Of a DNA stretch of 64,000 bases, positions 1 through 9,375 are shown one piece after another. Where the stretch lies: positions 1 through 64,000 of the forward strand of contig NZ_JAJUWR010000008.1 in NCBI RefSeq assembly GCF_021390545.1. Direction: 5' to 3'. Each line of letters starts with the position of its first letter. Positions within the stretch are counted from its first letter, which is position 1. Both the position numbers and the translations under genes were made by a program. Below the pieces are notes generated by a model, which was not told the DNA's origin, ran no database searches, and saw only the letters and a program-made list of their open reading frames with translations. Origin of the DNA: Algoriphagus sp. AGSA1 (GTDB taxonomy: Bacteria; Bacteroidota; Bacteroidia; Cytophagales; Cyclobacteriaceae).

Positions 1-433
1 ATTTATTCACTTGTTTATGATTTTCAAAGGTGTTCATGAATCTCCCGTTGGTCGATTTGAAAGCAGTTCGCCAATCAGATACCTTTACACTACCGATCGT
101 GCCGTTGGCACTCTGAAAACATATGAACACTATCGTTGACCCAGAATTGCATTCTGGGCATTTACAGGCCTTGCCTTTGGCAAGGGAAAGCATTTTGCCG
201 GAAATAAGTTGGTCTAAGCGTTTGTGCCAAAGGCAGAACATGTAGCCGCCAATGGCACGACCGGTAAATCCTAGGACATTCCTACGGTCGGGGATTCCCA
301 TAGCTCTGGTAAAAACAGACCATGGTGGTTTGGTGGCTATGGGATCCAACACAAGTTAACCATATAATCAAGCATCACACCCCCACTCAGGTATTCAGAC
401 TGATCCGTAATTTCATTCACTAGTAAAGTACTG
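1..433. repeat. Tandem repeat unit 1 (non-coding element)
   Basis: This segment is nearly identical to 434-925 and begins with the same ATTTATTCACTTG sequence, so the two are head-to-tail copies. Differences are scattered substitutions plus one block of about 59 bp present only in unit 2. No convincing gene is seen. On the minus strand short open frames contain a CxxC pair (KCPECNSG), but the frame is broken between copies, so a decayed coding origin is possible but unproven. The first base of the window coincides with the start of the unit, so more copies may lie outside. Confidence 0.85.
292..347. repeat. Inverted repeat inside tandem unit 1
   Basis: The left arm at 292-304 (GGATTCCCATAGC) pairs with the right arm at 336-347 (GCTATGGGATCC) with a single bulged base, around a loop of about 31 bases. 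The same hairpin is conserved in unit 2. There is no T-tract after either arm, so it is not a typical intrinsic terminator. Confidence 0.65.
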
Positions 434-925
434 ATTTATTCACTTGTTTATGATTTTCAAAGGTGTTCATGAATCTCCCGTTGGTCGATTTGAAAGCAGT
501 TCGCCAATCAGATACCTTTACACTACCGATCGTGCCGTTGGCACTCTGAAAACATATGAATACTATCGATGACCCAGAATTGCATTCTGGGCATTTACAG
601 GCCTTTCCCTTGGCAAGGGAAAGCATATTGCCGGAAATAAGTCGGTCTAAGCGTTTGTGCCAAAGGCAGAACATGTAGCAGCCCTGAATACAGCAAAGCA
701 AAATTCAGGGTTGGGAAACCCGAATGGATTCGCAAAGAGTGCCAATGGCACGACCGATAAATCCTAGGACATTCCTACAGTCGGGGATTCCCATAGCTCT
801 GGTAAAAACAAACCATGGTGGTTTGGTGGCTATGGGATCCAACACAAGTTAACCACATAATCAAGCAACACGATCCCTCCGGATATTCAGACTGATCCGT
901 AATTTCATTCATTAGAAAAGTACTG
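434..925. repeat. Tandem repeat unit 2 with 59-bp insertion
   Basis: This is the second copy of the 1-433 element, 492 bp long against 433 bp. The extra length lies at about 680-740, between TGTAGC and GCCAATGG, both present in unit 1. A 93-codon open frame on the minus strand (420-701) spans part of the repeat, but its counterpart in unit 1 has a different N-terminal context and it resembles no family I recognise, so I do not call it a gene. Confidence 0.85.
785..840. repeat. Inverted repeat inside tandem unit 2
   Basis: This is the same hairpin as in unit 1. The arms are at 785-797 and 829-840, and the loop differs from the unit 1 loop by one base. Its conservation between copies that differ elsewhere suggests recent duplication, structural constraint, or both. 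Confidence 0.6.
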
Positions 926-995
926 ATTTATTCACTTGTTTGTTATTTTTCAAAGGTGTTCATGAATCTCCCGTTGGTCGATTTGAAAGCAGTTC
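926..995. repeat. Tandem repeat unit 3, truncated
   Basis: The first 70 bp of the unit recur here, from ATTTATTCACTTG to AAAGCAGTTC. The match then stops abruptly about 40 bp before the 3' end of the UDP-glucuronate decarboxylase gene. The truncation point marks one boundary of the element or a deletion end. Confidence 0.8.
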
Positions 996-1034
996 AGGGC
1001 ATCAAACGGGTTTATACATACCTTTGACTATATA

Positions 1035-1967
1035 TCAGATCACTGATTCGAAGTATTCGATTGTTTTGACCAATCCTTCACGAAGATTCACCTTGGGTTC
1101 CCAATCCAGTTCTTTTTTTGCAAGATCTATTAGCGGTTTTCGCTGCATTGGATCGTCCTGGGGTAGCGGGAGGAAGATGATTTTACTCTTGCTGTTTGTC
1201 AATTCGATGATTTGCTGTGCCAGTTCCAGCATGGTGAACTCCCCTGGGTTGCCGATGTTCACCGGGCCGGTAAAGCCATCACGGCTATTCATCAGGCGAT
1301 ACATGCCCTCTATATTATCGTCAACATAGCAAAAGGAACGGGTCTGTTTTCCGTCTCCGTACATAGTGATGTCCTTTCCTTGCAGGGCCTGTACGATAAA
1401 ATTGCTGACCACACGACCGTCATTTGGATGCATTCTAGGTCCATAGGTATTAAAAATACGCATCACCTTAATCGGCACCTTATGCTGTCTATGGTAATCG
1501 AAAAAGAGGGTTTCAGCACATCGTTTACCTTCATCGTAGCAGGCACGGGGGCCTAGTGTATTTACACTGCCCTTATAGCTTTCAGGCTGCGGGTGGACTT
1601 CAGGATCTCCGTAAATCTCCGAAGTGCTAGCTTGTAGGATCTTGATCTTCAGTCTTTTTGCCAATCCTAGCATATTCATTGCTCCTATCACAGAGGTTTT
1701 TGTCGTCTGTACCGGGTCAAACTGGTAGTGGATAGGAGAGGCTGGACAAGCCAGATTGTAGATTTCATCGACTTCTACATACAAGGGATGGGTGACATCA
1801 TGACGTAGAAGTTCAAAATTCTTGTTGTCCAGCAAATGGTGGATATTCCTTCTGTTTCCGGTGAAAAAATTATCCACACACAGCACTTCATTTCCTTCGT
1901 CCAAAAGCCGGTCGCATAGGTGGCTGCCAAGAAATCCACCACCGCCACTCACTAACACTCGTTTCAT
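1035..1967 (-). CDS. uxs: UDP-glucuronate decarboxylase (UDP-xylose synthase)
   Basis: This is an extended short-chain dehydrogenase of 310 residues. The family oxidises UDP-glucuronate at C4 with bound NAD, decarboxylates it and reduces it to UDP-xylose for glycan synthesis. Visible features are the Rossmann motif GGGGFLG (8-14), the TSE triplet (115-117), and catalytic Tyr144 and Lys148 in [11 protein letters not shown], a signature that separates Uxs from other UDP-sugar epimerases. It has the usual length of the soluble bacterial form and no membrane anchor. It follows the uxu operon on the same strand after a gap of 97 bp, so it may be read through or have its own promoter. Its role is biosynthetic while the neighbours are catabolic. 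The assignment is strong. Confidence 0.9.
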   Translation of the reverse strand: MKRVLVSGGGGFLGSHLCDRLLDEGNEVLCVDNFFTGNRRNIHHLLDNKNFELLRHDVTHPLYVEVDEIYNLACPASPIHYQFDPVQTTKTSVIGAMNMLGLAKRLKIKILQASTSEIYGDPEVHPQPESYKGSVNTLGPRACYDEGKRCAETLFFDYHRQHKVPIKVMRIFNTYGPRMHPNDGRVVSNFIVQALQGKDITMYGDGKQTRSFCYVDDNIEGMYRLMNSRDGFTGPVNIGNPGEFTMLELAQQIIELTNSKSKIIFLPLPQDDPMQRKPLIDLAKKELDWEPKVNLREGLVKTIEYFESVI

Positions 1968-2064
1968 TTAAATTATATAAAAGGGTTGAAAACACTTGTG
2001 GCCAAAAATAAGCAAATGTTTTTCAAATTAAGGTTGGGGACAGGAAGAATTGATTTGCAGATAA

Positions 2065-2619
2065 TCAGGCCAGCTTCTTGATCACTTTGGCAGGATTGCC
2101 GCCAATCATTACATCCGCCGGGAAACTCTTGGTGACCACAGCCCCGGCAGCGATCACAGTTCTGTCACCAATGCTGATCCCTGGGCAAATAACCGCTGAG
2201 CCACCTATCCATACATCATTTCCTATGGTTATAGGCTTACCATACTCCCACATATCACCTCTGAGTCTGGCATCCACCGGATGAGTGGCCGCATAGAACT
2301 GAACGTTGGGAGCTACAAGTACGCGGTCTCCCAGAGATACTCTGACCACGTCGAGAACCACACAATTGAAGTTGAAGAACACATCGTCCCCAACTTCAAT
2401 ATTTGTCCCGTAGTCGCAATAAAAAGGAGGCTCTACCCACAGGTTTTTTCCGGCTTTGCCAAAGAGTTTTCGCATCAATGAAATCCTGCCATCCGTATCC
2501 TGCAGATCAGAATCATTAAAGGATTTTATCAGTTTTCTTGCGTGCAGACGCTTTGCCACCAATTCAGGATCTCCTGCCTGGTATAGCTCACCAGCAAGCA
2601 TTTTTTCCTTTTCGGTCAT
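2065..2619 (-). CDS. Maltose/galactoside-type sugar O-acetyltransferase
   Basis: This 184-residue protein belongs to the left-handed beta-helix acetyltransferases (Maa/LacA/NodL group), which transfer acetyl from acetyl-CoA to a sugar hydroxyl. It has an N-terminal Maa-type helix ([18 protein letters not shown]), then hexapeptide repeats from about residue 75 to the end, including [17 protein letters not shown] and the terminal GNPAKVIK. The active-site His lies in the segment ATHPVDA. The start codon overlaps the uxuA stop in the arrangement ATGA, which implies translational coupling to the hexuronate operon. The acceptor cannot be read from sequence. An acetylated uronate or a detoxified sugar by-product are possibilities. 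Confidence 0.82.
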   Translation of the reverse strand: MTEKEKMLAGELYQAGDPELVAKRLHARKLIKSFNDSDLQDTDGRISLMRKLFGKAGKNLWVEPPFYCDYGTNIEVGDDVFFNFNCVVLDVVRVSLGDRVLVAPNVQFYAATHPVDARLRGDMWEYGKPITIGNDVWIGGSAVICPGISIGDRTVIAAGAVVTKSFPADVMIGGNPAKVIKKLA

Positions 2620-3779
2620 TTTTTTTGACTATAGAGCAATGCTGCTTCCACGCCTCTGATTTCCGCCAGACCTTTCAATCTACCAATAGCAGAATAGCCT
2701 GGATTGGTCTTTTTCTTCAAATCATCCAACATGAGATGTCCATGATCAGGTCGCATAGGGAGGCTTTTTCCTCTTTTTTGCTGAATCTGTATAATCTCAT
2801 CTATTACGGCTACCATAGGCACATTTCCTTCCAAGTGATTGTCCTCAAAGAAATTGCCGTTTTCATCTCTTTTGGTGCTTCGCAAATGGACGAAATGAAT
2901 GTGGTCACCGAATTCCCTGACCATAGCAGGTAAATCATTGTCTGCCCTCACGCCAAATGAACCTGTGCAAAAAGTCAGCCCGTTATTTGGGCTTGGCTGA
3001 TCTTTCAGTATTCTGCGGGCATCTTCGGCTGTGCTCATAATACGGGGTAGCCCGAATAGAGAGAATGGTGGATCATCTGGATGGATGGCCACACTAACTC
3101 CATTTTCCTCGGCTACGGGAACTATGGCATCCAAAAACAGCCTTAAGTGCTCGGCAAGTTTGGCGGCATCGATGCCTTCATAAGTGGCCAGCATAGTTTT
3201 AAACTCATCCATCGTATAGCCAATCTCCGAGCCTGGCAGGCCTTTGAGGATATTGTCAATGATCATTTGGTGTTTTTCCGGAGTCAGTGCTTCGTAGTAG
3301 GCCTTGACCTCGTCATATTCTTCCTGTGAATACTCTGCTTCCGCACCGGCTCTTTCCAGAATAAACAAGTCAAATGCCTGCACTGCTTTTTTCTCATACA
3401 ACAGGGCTTTTACACCATTTGGCAGCTCATATTCCAAATCCGTCCTCGTCCAGTCAAGTATAGGCATGAAATTGTAGCAAACTGTATATATACCCTCTGC
3501 GGCAAGATTCCTAAGTGTTTCCTTATAGTTTTCGATCACCTGCAGGTAATTTCCAGAGCGGGTTTTGATCACTTCATGGACAGGTACAGACTCTACCACT
3601 GACCAGGTCAGCCCGGCAGCTTCTATGATGTTTTTACGTTTCTTGATTTCTTCCCTGCTCCAGGTTTCCCCATTGGGAATATGGTGAAGCGCTGTCACAA
3701 TTCCTGTTGCTCCGGACTGTAATATATCCCGTAGGCTTACCGGGTCATTTGGGCCATACCAGCGCATGGTTTGCTCCAT
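2616..3779 (-). CDS. uxuA: Mannonate dehydratase
   Basis: UxuA removes water from D-mannonate to give 2-keto-3-deoxy-D-gluconate, the last isomerisation/dehydration step of glucuronate breakdown. The protein matches the family from its first residues ([20 protein letters not shown]) to the hallmark near the C-terminus ([20 protein letters not shown]). Conserved HPDDPP and [11 protein letters not shown] segments are also present. The length is normal at about 387 residues. I chose the ATG at 3779 because alignment with enterobacterial UxuA begins there. A second in-frame ATG at 3791 would add four residues. It lies 66 bp or more after uxuB and overlaps the acetyltransferase gene by 4 bp. Confidence 0.95.
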   Translation of the reverse strand: MEQTMRWYGPNDPVSLRDILQSGATGIVTALHHIPNGETWSREEIKKRKNIIEAAGLTWSVVESVPVHEVIKTRSGNYLQVIENYKETLRNLAAEGIYTVCYNFMPILDWTRTDLEYELPNGVKALLYEKKAVQAFDLFILERAGAEAEYSQEEYDEVKAYYEALTPEKHQMIIDNILKGLPGSEIGYTMDEFKTMLATYEGIDAAKLAEHLRLFLDAIVPVAEENGVSVAIHPDDPPFSLFGLPRIMSTAEDARRILKDQPSPNNGLTFCTGSFGVRADNDLPAMVREFGDHIHFVHLRSTKRDENGNFFEDNHLEGNVPMVAVIDEIIQIQQKRGKSLPMRPDHGHLMLDDLKKKTNPGYSAIGRLKGLAEIRGVEAALLYSQKK

Positions 3780-3857
3780 TTTATAGGTCATAGTATTTTA
3801 GGTAAATTATCAATTATCAAATTCAACGTTCAATCCTCTGTTGGAGACCGGAAATCT

Positions 3858-4676
3858 TCACACTCCGGAGTAGGCGCTAAATCCCCCATCTACGGAGACG
3901 ATAGTTCCTGTCACGAATCCGGAGGCATCCGCACACAGCCAATGGAGTGTTCCGTGCAGGTCCTCTGGCTTACCAAATCTCGCCATAGGTGTATGAGTCA
4001 TGATCTGGTTTCCCCTTCCGGTCAGACTCCCGTCAGTTTCTGTGAGCAATGTCCTGTTCTGCTCGGTGAGAAAGAAACCTGGGGCTATGGCATTTACCCG
4101 GAAAGATGGGCCATGTTTTGCGCAAAGTTCCACGGCAAGGAATTTCGTCAGGTTATCGATCGCGGCTTTGGCGGAGGCATAGCCCATGACCCTTGTCATC
4201 GGTCTTGAAGCGGCCATTGAGCTGATGTTGATGATATTCCCTTTGCCGTTTTTGAGCATCAGGGGGAAAAGAACCTTGGAGGGAATTGCCGTTCCCAGGT
4301 AATTTAGATCCATTACTTTGCGCAAGCTGTCCAGATCCAAATCTTTTAATGTTTTTTCAGGTGTAATCACTGCACCGGGCATGTTTCCTCCAGCTCCGTT
4401 GATCAAAACATCAATATAGCCATGATCTTTTTCTATAGAGAAATAGGCGTTCTCCACACTTTTCTCATCAGTCACATCACAGATATATCCTGAAGCAGTA
4501 CCTCCTTCGGATTGGATTTCCTTTACTAGGCCTTCTACTTTAGCGGGAGTGCGTCCGAGAATCAGCACTTCAGCGCCTTCTCTGCTCAAATATAAGCTCA
4601 TGGATGTACCTAATACTCCGGTGGCGCCCGAAAAGGCTATTTTTTTCCCTTCAAGGGAAAATTGGGGATTACTCAT
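3858..4676 (-). CDS. uxuB: SDR-family D-mannonate oxidoreductase (fructuronate reductase)
   Basis: This 272-residue classical short-chain dehydrogenase has the nucleotide motif SGATGVLGTS (about 16-25), NGAGG (93-97) and the catalytic set Ser153, Tyr166 and Lys170 in GYASAK. Some bacteria, such as Bacillus, use this SDR type in place of the long-chain UxuB of enterobacteria. Its place between uxaC (2 bp after its stop) and uxuA strongly supports NAD(P)H-dependent reduction of D-fructuronate to D-mannonate. The reaction is inferred from context. The fold is certain. It contains a substrate-loop insertion (about 207-228) typical of the mannonate/gluconate oxidoreductase subgroup. Confidence 0.86.
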   Translation of the reverse strand: MSNPQFSLEGKKIAFSGATGVLGTSMSLYLSREGAEVLILGRTPAKVEGLVKEIQSEGGTASGYICDVTDEKSVENAYFSIEKDHGYIDVLINGAGGNMPGAVITPEKTLKDLDLDSLRKVMDLNYLGTAIPSKVLFPLMLKNGKGNIINISSMAASRPMTRVMGYASAKAAIDNLTKFLAVELCAKHGPSFRVNAIAPGFFLTEQNRTLLTETDGSLTGRGNQIMTHTPMARFGKPEDLHGTLHWLCADASGFVTGTIVSVDGGFSAYSGV

Positions 4677-4678
4677 AA

Positions 4679-6118
4679 CTAAACGTGAAAGTTTTTTGGA
4701 TCAAAGTCAAAATAGTTTTTTGCGTTGTGGTAACAAATATCGGAAATGATACCGCCCAGCCATTTTTCATCCCAGGGAAGTTCGCCATTTGCCACATCCT
4801 GGCCAAATAGATTACAAAGTATCCTTCTGAAATATTCATGGCGGGGAAAGGAAAGAAAGCTGCGTGAATCAGTGAGCATTCCTATGAAGCAACTGATCAG
4901 GCCCATATTGGAAAGAGTGTTGATTTGTTTTTCCATACCATCTTTCTGATCAAGATACCACCAGCCTGAGCCGAACTGGATTTTGCCTTTCACAGACCCA
5001 TCATTGTAGTTGCCGATCATGGTGGCAAAAACCTCATTGTCCCTTGGGTTTAGGTTGTAGATCACTGTTTTTGCAAGCTGGTCATTGCTGTTTAGTTCAT
5101 TGAAGAATCCACACATGGTTTTTGCCTGATCGAAATCGCCTATGGAGTCAAACCCTGTATCTGGGCCGAGGATTCTTAATGAGCGTTCATTGGTGTTTCG
5201 TAGGGCTCCCAGGTGGAATTGCTGTACCCAGCCTTTTGCATGGTACATTTTGCTAAGGGCGCGGAGTGTGTTGTATTTGAAGAATTCAATTTCCCCTAAG
5301 GAAAGCTCCTTTCCTGAGATCACCTGTTTAAATATAGATTCTATTGCATAAGCGTCGTCTGCATAGAAATACAGTTTTTCCAGTCCATGATCAGATAGTC
5401 TGCATCCTCTTTGGTGGAAGTAGTCTATTCTTTTGCTCAAGGCCTCAAGGAGTTTCTCGAATGAGGTGATTTCAAACCCGGCGCTTTCGCCCAGACTATG
5501 GATGTAGGCAATATAGCTTTTCGGGTTTTCTACAGAATAGGCTTTGTCAGGTCGGAAGGCAGGGTACATGCCCAGCTTCTTTCCTTTGCTGTGAAAAGAG
5601 ATGTGTTGATCCAGAGAGTCTATGGGGTCGTCAGTAGAGCAGACTACTTCTACATTCATCCTGGCCAACAGCCCTTGGGTAGAGTAGGAGTCCTGTTCCA
5701 AGATCGTATTGCATTGCTTATAAACCTCCGCAGCATTGGACTCAGACAACAATTCATCAAAATCAAAATATCGTTTTAATTCGAGGTGAGACCAATGATA
5801 CAATGGGTTTCGGAGTGTGAAGGGCAAGGTCATTGCCCAGTGGGTAAACTTCTCTTCGTCGGAGGTGTTTCCGGTGATATATTTCTCGTTTATCCCAAAT
5901 GTCCGCATGGCTCTCCATTTATAATGATCACCGGCCAACCAGATTTTTGAGATGTTTTCAAATTTCCTGTTGGCATTGATTTCCGCGGGAGGAAGGTGGT
6001 TATGGTAATCAATGATAGGTAAGTCTTTGGCATACTGATGATAAAGGATTTTGGAAAAATCGTTTTGCAATAAAAAATCATCAGATAAAAATGAGGCTTT
6101 TGTTGTTGAGTAGGTCAT
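4679..6118 (-). CDS. uxaC: Glucuronate (uronate) isomerase
   Basis: UxaC interconverts D-glucuronate with D-fructuronate, and D-galacturonate with D-tagaturonate, in the cytoplasm. It belongs to the amidohydrolase-like superfamily. The protein of 479 residues carries the early metal-type motif DYHNHLPP, the segment VVCSTDDPIDSL, and the C-terminal FIGMLTDSRSFLSFPRHEY that is diagnostic for uronate isomerases. It is the first gene of the minus-strand operon uxaC-uxuB-uxuA-acetyltransferase. It is divergent from a LacI-type gene, with a palindromic operator candidate about 81-94 bp upstream. No altronate-branch genes (uxaA, uxaB) are visible, so the local pathway is the glucuronate branch. Confidence 0.95.
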   Translation of the reverse strand: MTYSTTKASFLSDDFLLQNDFSKILYHQYAKDLPIIDYHNHLPPAEINANRKFENISKIWLAGDHYKWRAMRTFGINEKYITGNTSDEEKFTHWAMTLPFTLRNPLYHWSHLELKRYFDFDELLSESNAAEVYKQCNTILEQDSYSTQGLLARMNVEVVCSTDDPIDSLDQHISFHSKGKKLGMYPAFRPDKAYSVENPKSYIAYIHSLGESAGFEITSFEKLLEALSKRIDYFHQRGCRLSDHGLEKLYFYADDAYAIESIFKQVISGKELSLGEIEFFKYNTLRALSKMYHAKGWVQQFHLGALRNTNERSLRILGPDTGFDSIGDFDQAKTMCGFFNELNSNDQLAKTVIYNLNPRDNEVFATMIGNYNDGSVKGKIQFGSGWWYLDQKDGMEKQINTLSNMGLISCFIGMLTDSRSFLSFPRHEYFRRILCNLFGQDVANGELPWDEKWLGGIISDICYHNAKNYFDFDPKNFHV

Positions 6119-6198
6119 CGGCTATTTTTGGCTAAATTTCTAAAACTTTTTCTTGTCCTAAAAATACCCTGAAACAACTGTAAATGGTTAATAAAATG

Positions 6199-6212
6199 CG
6201 GAAACGTTTGCG
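6199..6212. promoter_or_regulatory. LacI-type operator candidate, site 1 (uxaC/lacI)
   Basis: The 14-mer CGGAAACGTTTGCG lies in the middle of the 175-bp divergent region between uxaC and the LacI-family gene. It is palindromic at 12 of 14 positions around a central CG, as expected for LacI/GalR operators. Three close relatives occur at 12597, 17689 and 19558. Binding by the adjacent regulator is inferred. Confidence 0.7.
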
Positions 6213-6293
6213 AAATTATGCAAGTGGCATGAGGCAAATACGCCCAATCATTTGTAATTTGGGGACTGTAACGAACCCAATAACCAGATTACC

Positions 6294-7316
6294 ATGGCCG
6301 GAGGAATTAGTCTAAAAGAATTGGCCGCTGAATTGAAGCTTGCCCCATCCACAGTCTCTCGGGCTTTAAACGACAGTTACGAAATATCGGAGGCCACTAA
6401 GAAGAAGGTGATCAGCATGGCTGAAAAGCTGAATTACCACGCAAATCCGTTTGCACGTAGTTTGCGTGAAAACAAGAGCAAAACCATCGCGGTAATTATC
6501 CCGGAGCGTATCAACAATTTCTTTGCCCAGGTGATGGATGGAATCGAGGAAATCGCACAGGAGCAGGGATACCATTTGCTGGTCTATAATACCCATGAAG
6601 ATGTAGAGCGGGAAAAGAAAATAGTGAATCTTTTGCTTAACGGAAGGGCTGATGCCATCGTGATGTCAGTGACCAGTCAGACCAGCGATATCACACATTT
6701 ATTGAAGCTGCATGACAGGGGACTCCCCATCATTTTTTTTGACAGGGTGAGGGCGGAAATCCCCACTACTAAGTTCATCACAAATGATTATGAGAGTGCC
6801 TATGAAGGGACAAAGCACTTAATAAACCAAGGGTGTAGAAAGATTGCCTTGCTTACCTTGGGCAAAGAGCTATCTACTACAAAGGAGCGGCAGCGTGGAT
6901 ATAACGATGCGATTGTAAGTGAGGGCTGGGATCTGGATCCTGGTTTGACCTTGTATTGCTGTCATGATGAGGAAAATAACGTGAAACTGATAGGGGACTT
7001 GCTTGCATCATCCAATAGGCCTGATGGTATTTTGGCATCTGTGGAGAAATTGGCATTTGCGACTTATCAGACAGTAAAGAGAACTGAGCTCAGAATCCCT
7101 ACTGATATCAAATTGATCAGTTTTTCCAATGCTTCCGTTGCCAATTTGCTAAACCCCTCTCTGACAACGATCACCCAGCCTGCGTTATCTATTGGCAATG
7201 AATGCGCTAAGTTACTGATTAAGAAACTGACCAAACCCAAGAACTATGATCTTTTGGATCAGGTGATCACTATTCCATCGAAGATTATGGTGAGGGAATC
7301 GACTTTGATAGAGTAA
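6294..7316 (+). CDS. LacI-family transcriptional regulator of the hexuronate locus
   Basis: This 340-residue regulator has an N-terminal helix-turn-helix (SLKELAAELKLAPSTVSRAL, about 5-24), the hinge helix region ending NPFARSLR, and a periplasmic-binding-protein-like effector domain (from TIAVIIPERINNFFAQVMDG, about 63, to the end). It is transcribed away from uxaC across a short region holding an operator-like palindrome. It is therefore the natural candidate to control itself, the uxu operon, both susCD pairs and the DUF1080 gene, all of which carry related sites. The effector is not known from sequence. A uronate intermediate is likely by analogy with ExuR/KdgR-type LacI proteins. Confidence 0.9.
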   Translation: MAGGISLKELAAELKLAPSTVSRALNDSYEISEATKKKVISMAEKLNYHANPFARSLRENKSKTIAVIIPERINNFFAQVMDGIEEIAQEQGYHLLVYNTHEDVEREKKIVNLLLNGRADAIVMSVTSQTSDITHLLKLHDRGLPIIFFDRVRAEIPTTKFITNDYESAYEGTKHLINQGCRKIALLTLGKELSTTKERQRGYNDAIVSEGWDLDPGLTLYCCHDEENNVKLIGDLLASSNRPDGILASVEKLAFATYQTVKRTELRIPTDIKLISFSNASVANLLNPSLTTITQPALSIGNECAKLLIKKLTKPKNYDLLDQVITIPSKIMVRESTLIE

Positions 7317-7468
7317 GGGAAAAGTAGAAAGCTGAGGAAGGAAGGCTTTAGCGCACATCGCTGACCTCCTGCCAATTGGCATATGGTTTTAGCCTGTACC
7401 AAAGAAGAAAAATTATATCTGTAGCCTTCTTTAGGACGAGTCAAGTTTAAAATAGCTATATGCCTAAA

Positions 7469-7504
7469 AAAGGGTGCCAATTTCGTAAACTGGCACCCTT
7501 TTTA
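7469..7504. terminator. Bidirectional intrinsic terminator
   Basis: Perfect arms AAAGGGTGCCA (7469-7479) and TGGCACCCTTT (7491-7501) surround an 11-base loop. They are flanked by an A-run on the left and a T-run on the right. The hairpin lies between the convergent ends of the LacI-type gene and susD1 and can stop both transcripts. Confidence 0.85.
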
Positions 7505-7523
7505 ATTTATAAAATTCAGATTG

Positions 7524-9359
7524 TTATTCCTCCGTTTCTATAGTTGTGAGTGGAGGAACATTATTTTCAAAACCATAATAGCCTTCATTTTGGTTTAGGT
7601 GTCCTTTGGTATTAGAGTTTATTGCATTCTGAGGAATTGGCCATAATACGTGGTATGGACTCATGGTATAGGTATCGCCGTGTCTGGTAAATACACCTTT
7701 GTTATAGTAGTCCGTTTTTTCCATGATTCTATCGTAGTAGAAATTGTTTTTGGAAAAGTCGGCTTCATTATAACTCTTGCCATTGTAAGCGGTTTTTCCG
7801 GTCATTGCGAATATCCTGGCTATCCTGGTCAGTTCAGTTTTTCTAGGCTCCTCATAGTATAGTTCTCTGGCTCTTTCGTCGAGAATTGTTCCAATATTAA
7901 TATCAGCGGGAGAATATGGTGCGGCTCCTGCTCTTGTCCTTACCGCATTTACATCTTCTGCGGCACCAGTAAGATCGTCTAGCCAATATTTTGCTTCTGC
8001 TCTTAATAGATATGATTCTGCCAATCTAAATATGTACCAGTCCGTAGGTCCTCCCTGAGGCTGCACCCGTTGAGGGTCTGGAACATATAGTTTGTAGTGA
8101 GGCCATGAAAACCAGCTTCTGATGGTATCCACCACTAACACGACACCGTTTTGGTTTCTGAATTCTAGATTTTTGCCATAATAGGGGTCAGAATTTCTTA
8201 TATCTGGATTGTTATAGACAAGGTCTTCCATATTCATCCAATTTCCAGGGGCATGTCTAAGGTCATTTTCATCGTCCCAAATCATACTTTGGTGGTACCA
8301 TGTTCCTCTCAATCTGCCGATACCTCTTCCGTATTCTACTACCTGATTTATTGGAGCATTTGCCAAGTCGGATGTCCCCTTATTTCCTGAAGGAGTATTT
8401 ATACTTGTTGACCAAAATGGTACAGCATTACGCATTGATATGATTCCATCGGAGTTGCCGTCTGTATCGATTCTATCCATCACTAATAAGATGGTTTCTG
8501 TATTTGTGAAAGTGGATTTGTTTTGAGAGCGATGCAGATCCCAAATTACATTTTTAGTAGGGTCATTTGCATCCACACCAAATCTCTGTGTCATAAGCGC
8601 ATAAGGCCCGCCATCTATCAGTCGATTTGCTACATCCAATGCATCTTGAAATTCACCAAGGGCAAGGTTGATCTTGATAAGAAGATGCTGTAGAGCCCCT
8701 TTTGGCACTCTGCCTCTGTCTATAGTTTCTGGCATCCACTCCTCACCCCAATCCAGGTCTTCCTTCATTTTCCTTAAAATAACTTTACGGTCAGTAGAAT
8801 AGAAGTCAAGTTTTGGTGCTGTGATTTCTTCGAGAATTAAAGGAACGTCTCCAAATTGCTGAGTTAATCTATAGTAGCGCAAAGATCTATGGAAGTATGC
8901 GGTAGCAAGTAGATGATTTCTTTCAGCTTCCGACGCATAGTCCTGAGGTTCATCAATTCTTGATACAGCTGTGTTTGCATACTTTATTCCTTTAAATCCT
9001 TCGTACCAGTACCAGCCGATCCTATTATAGTCAGTATGATTCAATTGGGCATCTGGGGTGATAAGCAGATTCAAATCCTGTGCGGGCCCGGATTTATCGG
9101 TAGTACCTTCTACAGCAACTTCAGAGAAGATGTGCTCAGTAAGGATGGGAGAGCCATCCCCGGTGTACTCATGTCGCATATTTCGTTCACATGCTACCAA
9201 AGCAGCCCATAGTCCACTTGCTTCATTATAGGTGTTTCCAGGGGAATAGAATGACAAGGGACGAGGTTCCAACCAATCCTCATTACAGCCAGAGGTGGCT
9301 ACTAGTATCAATCCTGTCATTAGGATCTTTAATGTCTTTATTTTGCTTCTTATATTCAT
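7524..9359 (-). CDS. SusD/RagB-family surface glycan-binding lipoprotein (pair 1)
   Basis: SusD-type proteins sit on the outer membrane and cap their SusC channel, binding the oligosaccharide to be imported. I placed the start at 9359 because it gives a proper lipoprotein signal ([19 protein letters not shown], then ATSGC with Cys25). An upstream in-frame ATG would bury this signal behind 34 residues that overlap susC1. The mature protein, about 587 residues, has the family's TPR-like helical segments ([21 protein letters not shown]) and the C-terminal [20 protein letters not shown] and [11 protein letters not shown] motifs. It follows susC1 by 16 bp. The glycan bound is unknown, but the site-2 operator and neighbouring uxu genes suggest uronate-containing oligosaccharides. 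Confidence 0.92.
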   Translation of the reverse strand: MNIRSKIKTLKILMTGLILVATSGCNEDWLEPRPLSFYSPGNTYNEASGLWAALVACERNMRHEYTGDGSPILTEHIFSEVAVEGTTDKSGPAQDLNLLITPDAQLNHTDYNRIGWYWYEGFKGIKYANTAVSRIDEPQDYASEAERNHLLATAYFHRSLRYYRLTQQFGDVPLILEEITAPKLDFYSTDRKVILRKMKEDLDWGEEWMPETIDRGRVPKGALQHLLIKINLALGEFQDALDVANRLIDGGPYALMTQRFGVDANDPTKNVIWDLHRSQNKSTFTNTETILLVMDRIDTDGNSDGIISMRNAVPFWSTSINTPSGNKGTSDLANAPINQVVEYGRGIGRLRGTWYHQSMIWDDENDLRHAPGNWMNMEDLVYNNPDIRNSDPYYGKNLEFRNQNGVVLVVDTIRSWFSWPHYKLYVPDPQRVQPQGGPTDWYIFRLAESYLLRAEAKYWLDDLTGAAEDVNAVRTRAGAAPYSPADINIGTILDERARELYYEEPRKTELTRIARIFAMTGKTAYNGKSYNEADFSKNNFYYDRIMEKTDYYNKGVFTRHGDTYTMSPYHVLWPIPQNAINSNTKGHLNQNEGYYGFENNVPPLTTIETEE

Positions 9360-9375
9360 TTTATTTTTTTTAGGC

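Noticed and set aside
420..701. A 93-codon minus-strand frame with a CxxC segment inside the tandem repeat
   Set aside because: The frame is not preserved through the other repeat copy, has no recognisable family match and begins in the one-copy insertion region. It is more likely incidental or a decayed fragment.
1..995. The tandem repeat as an insertion sequence
   Set aside because: No transposase, no terminal inverted repeats at the unit ends and no target-site duplication can be seen.
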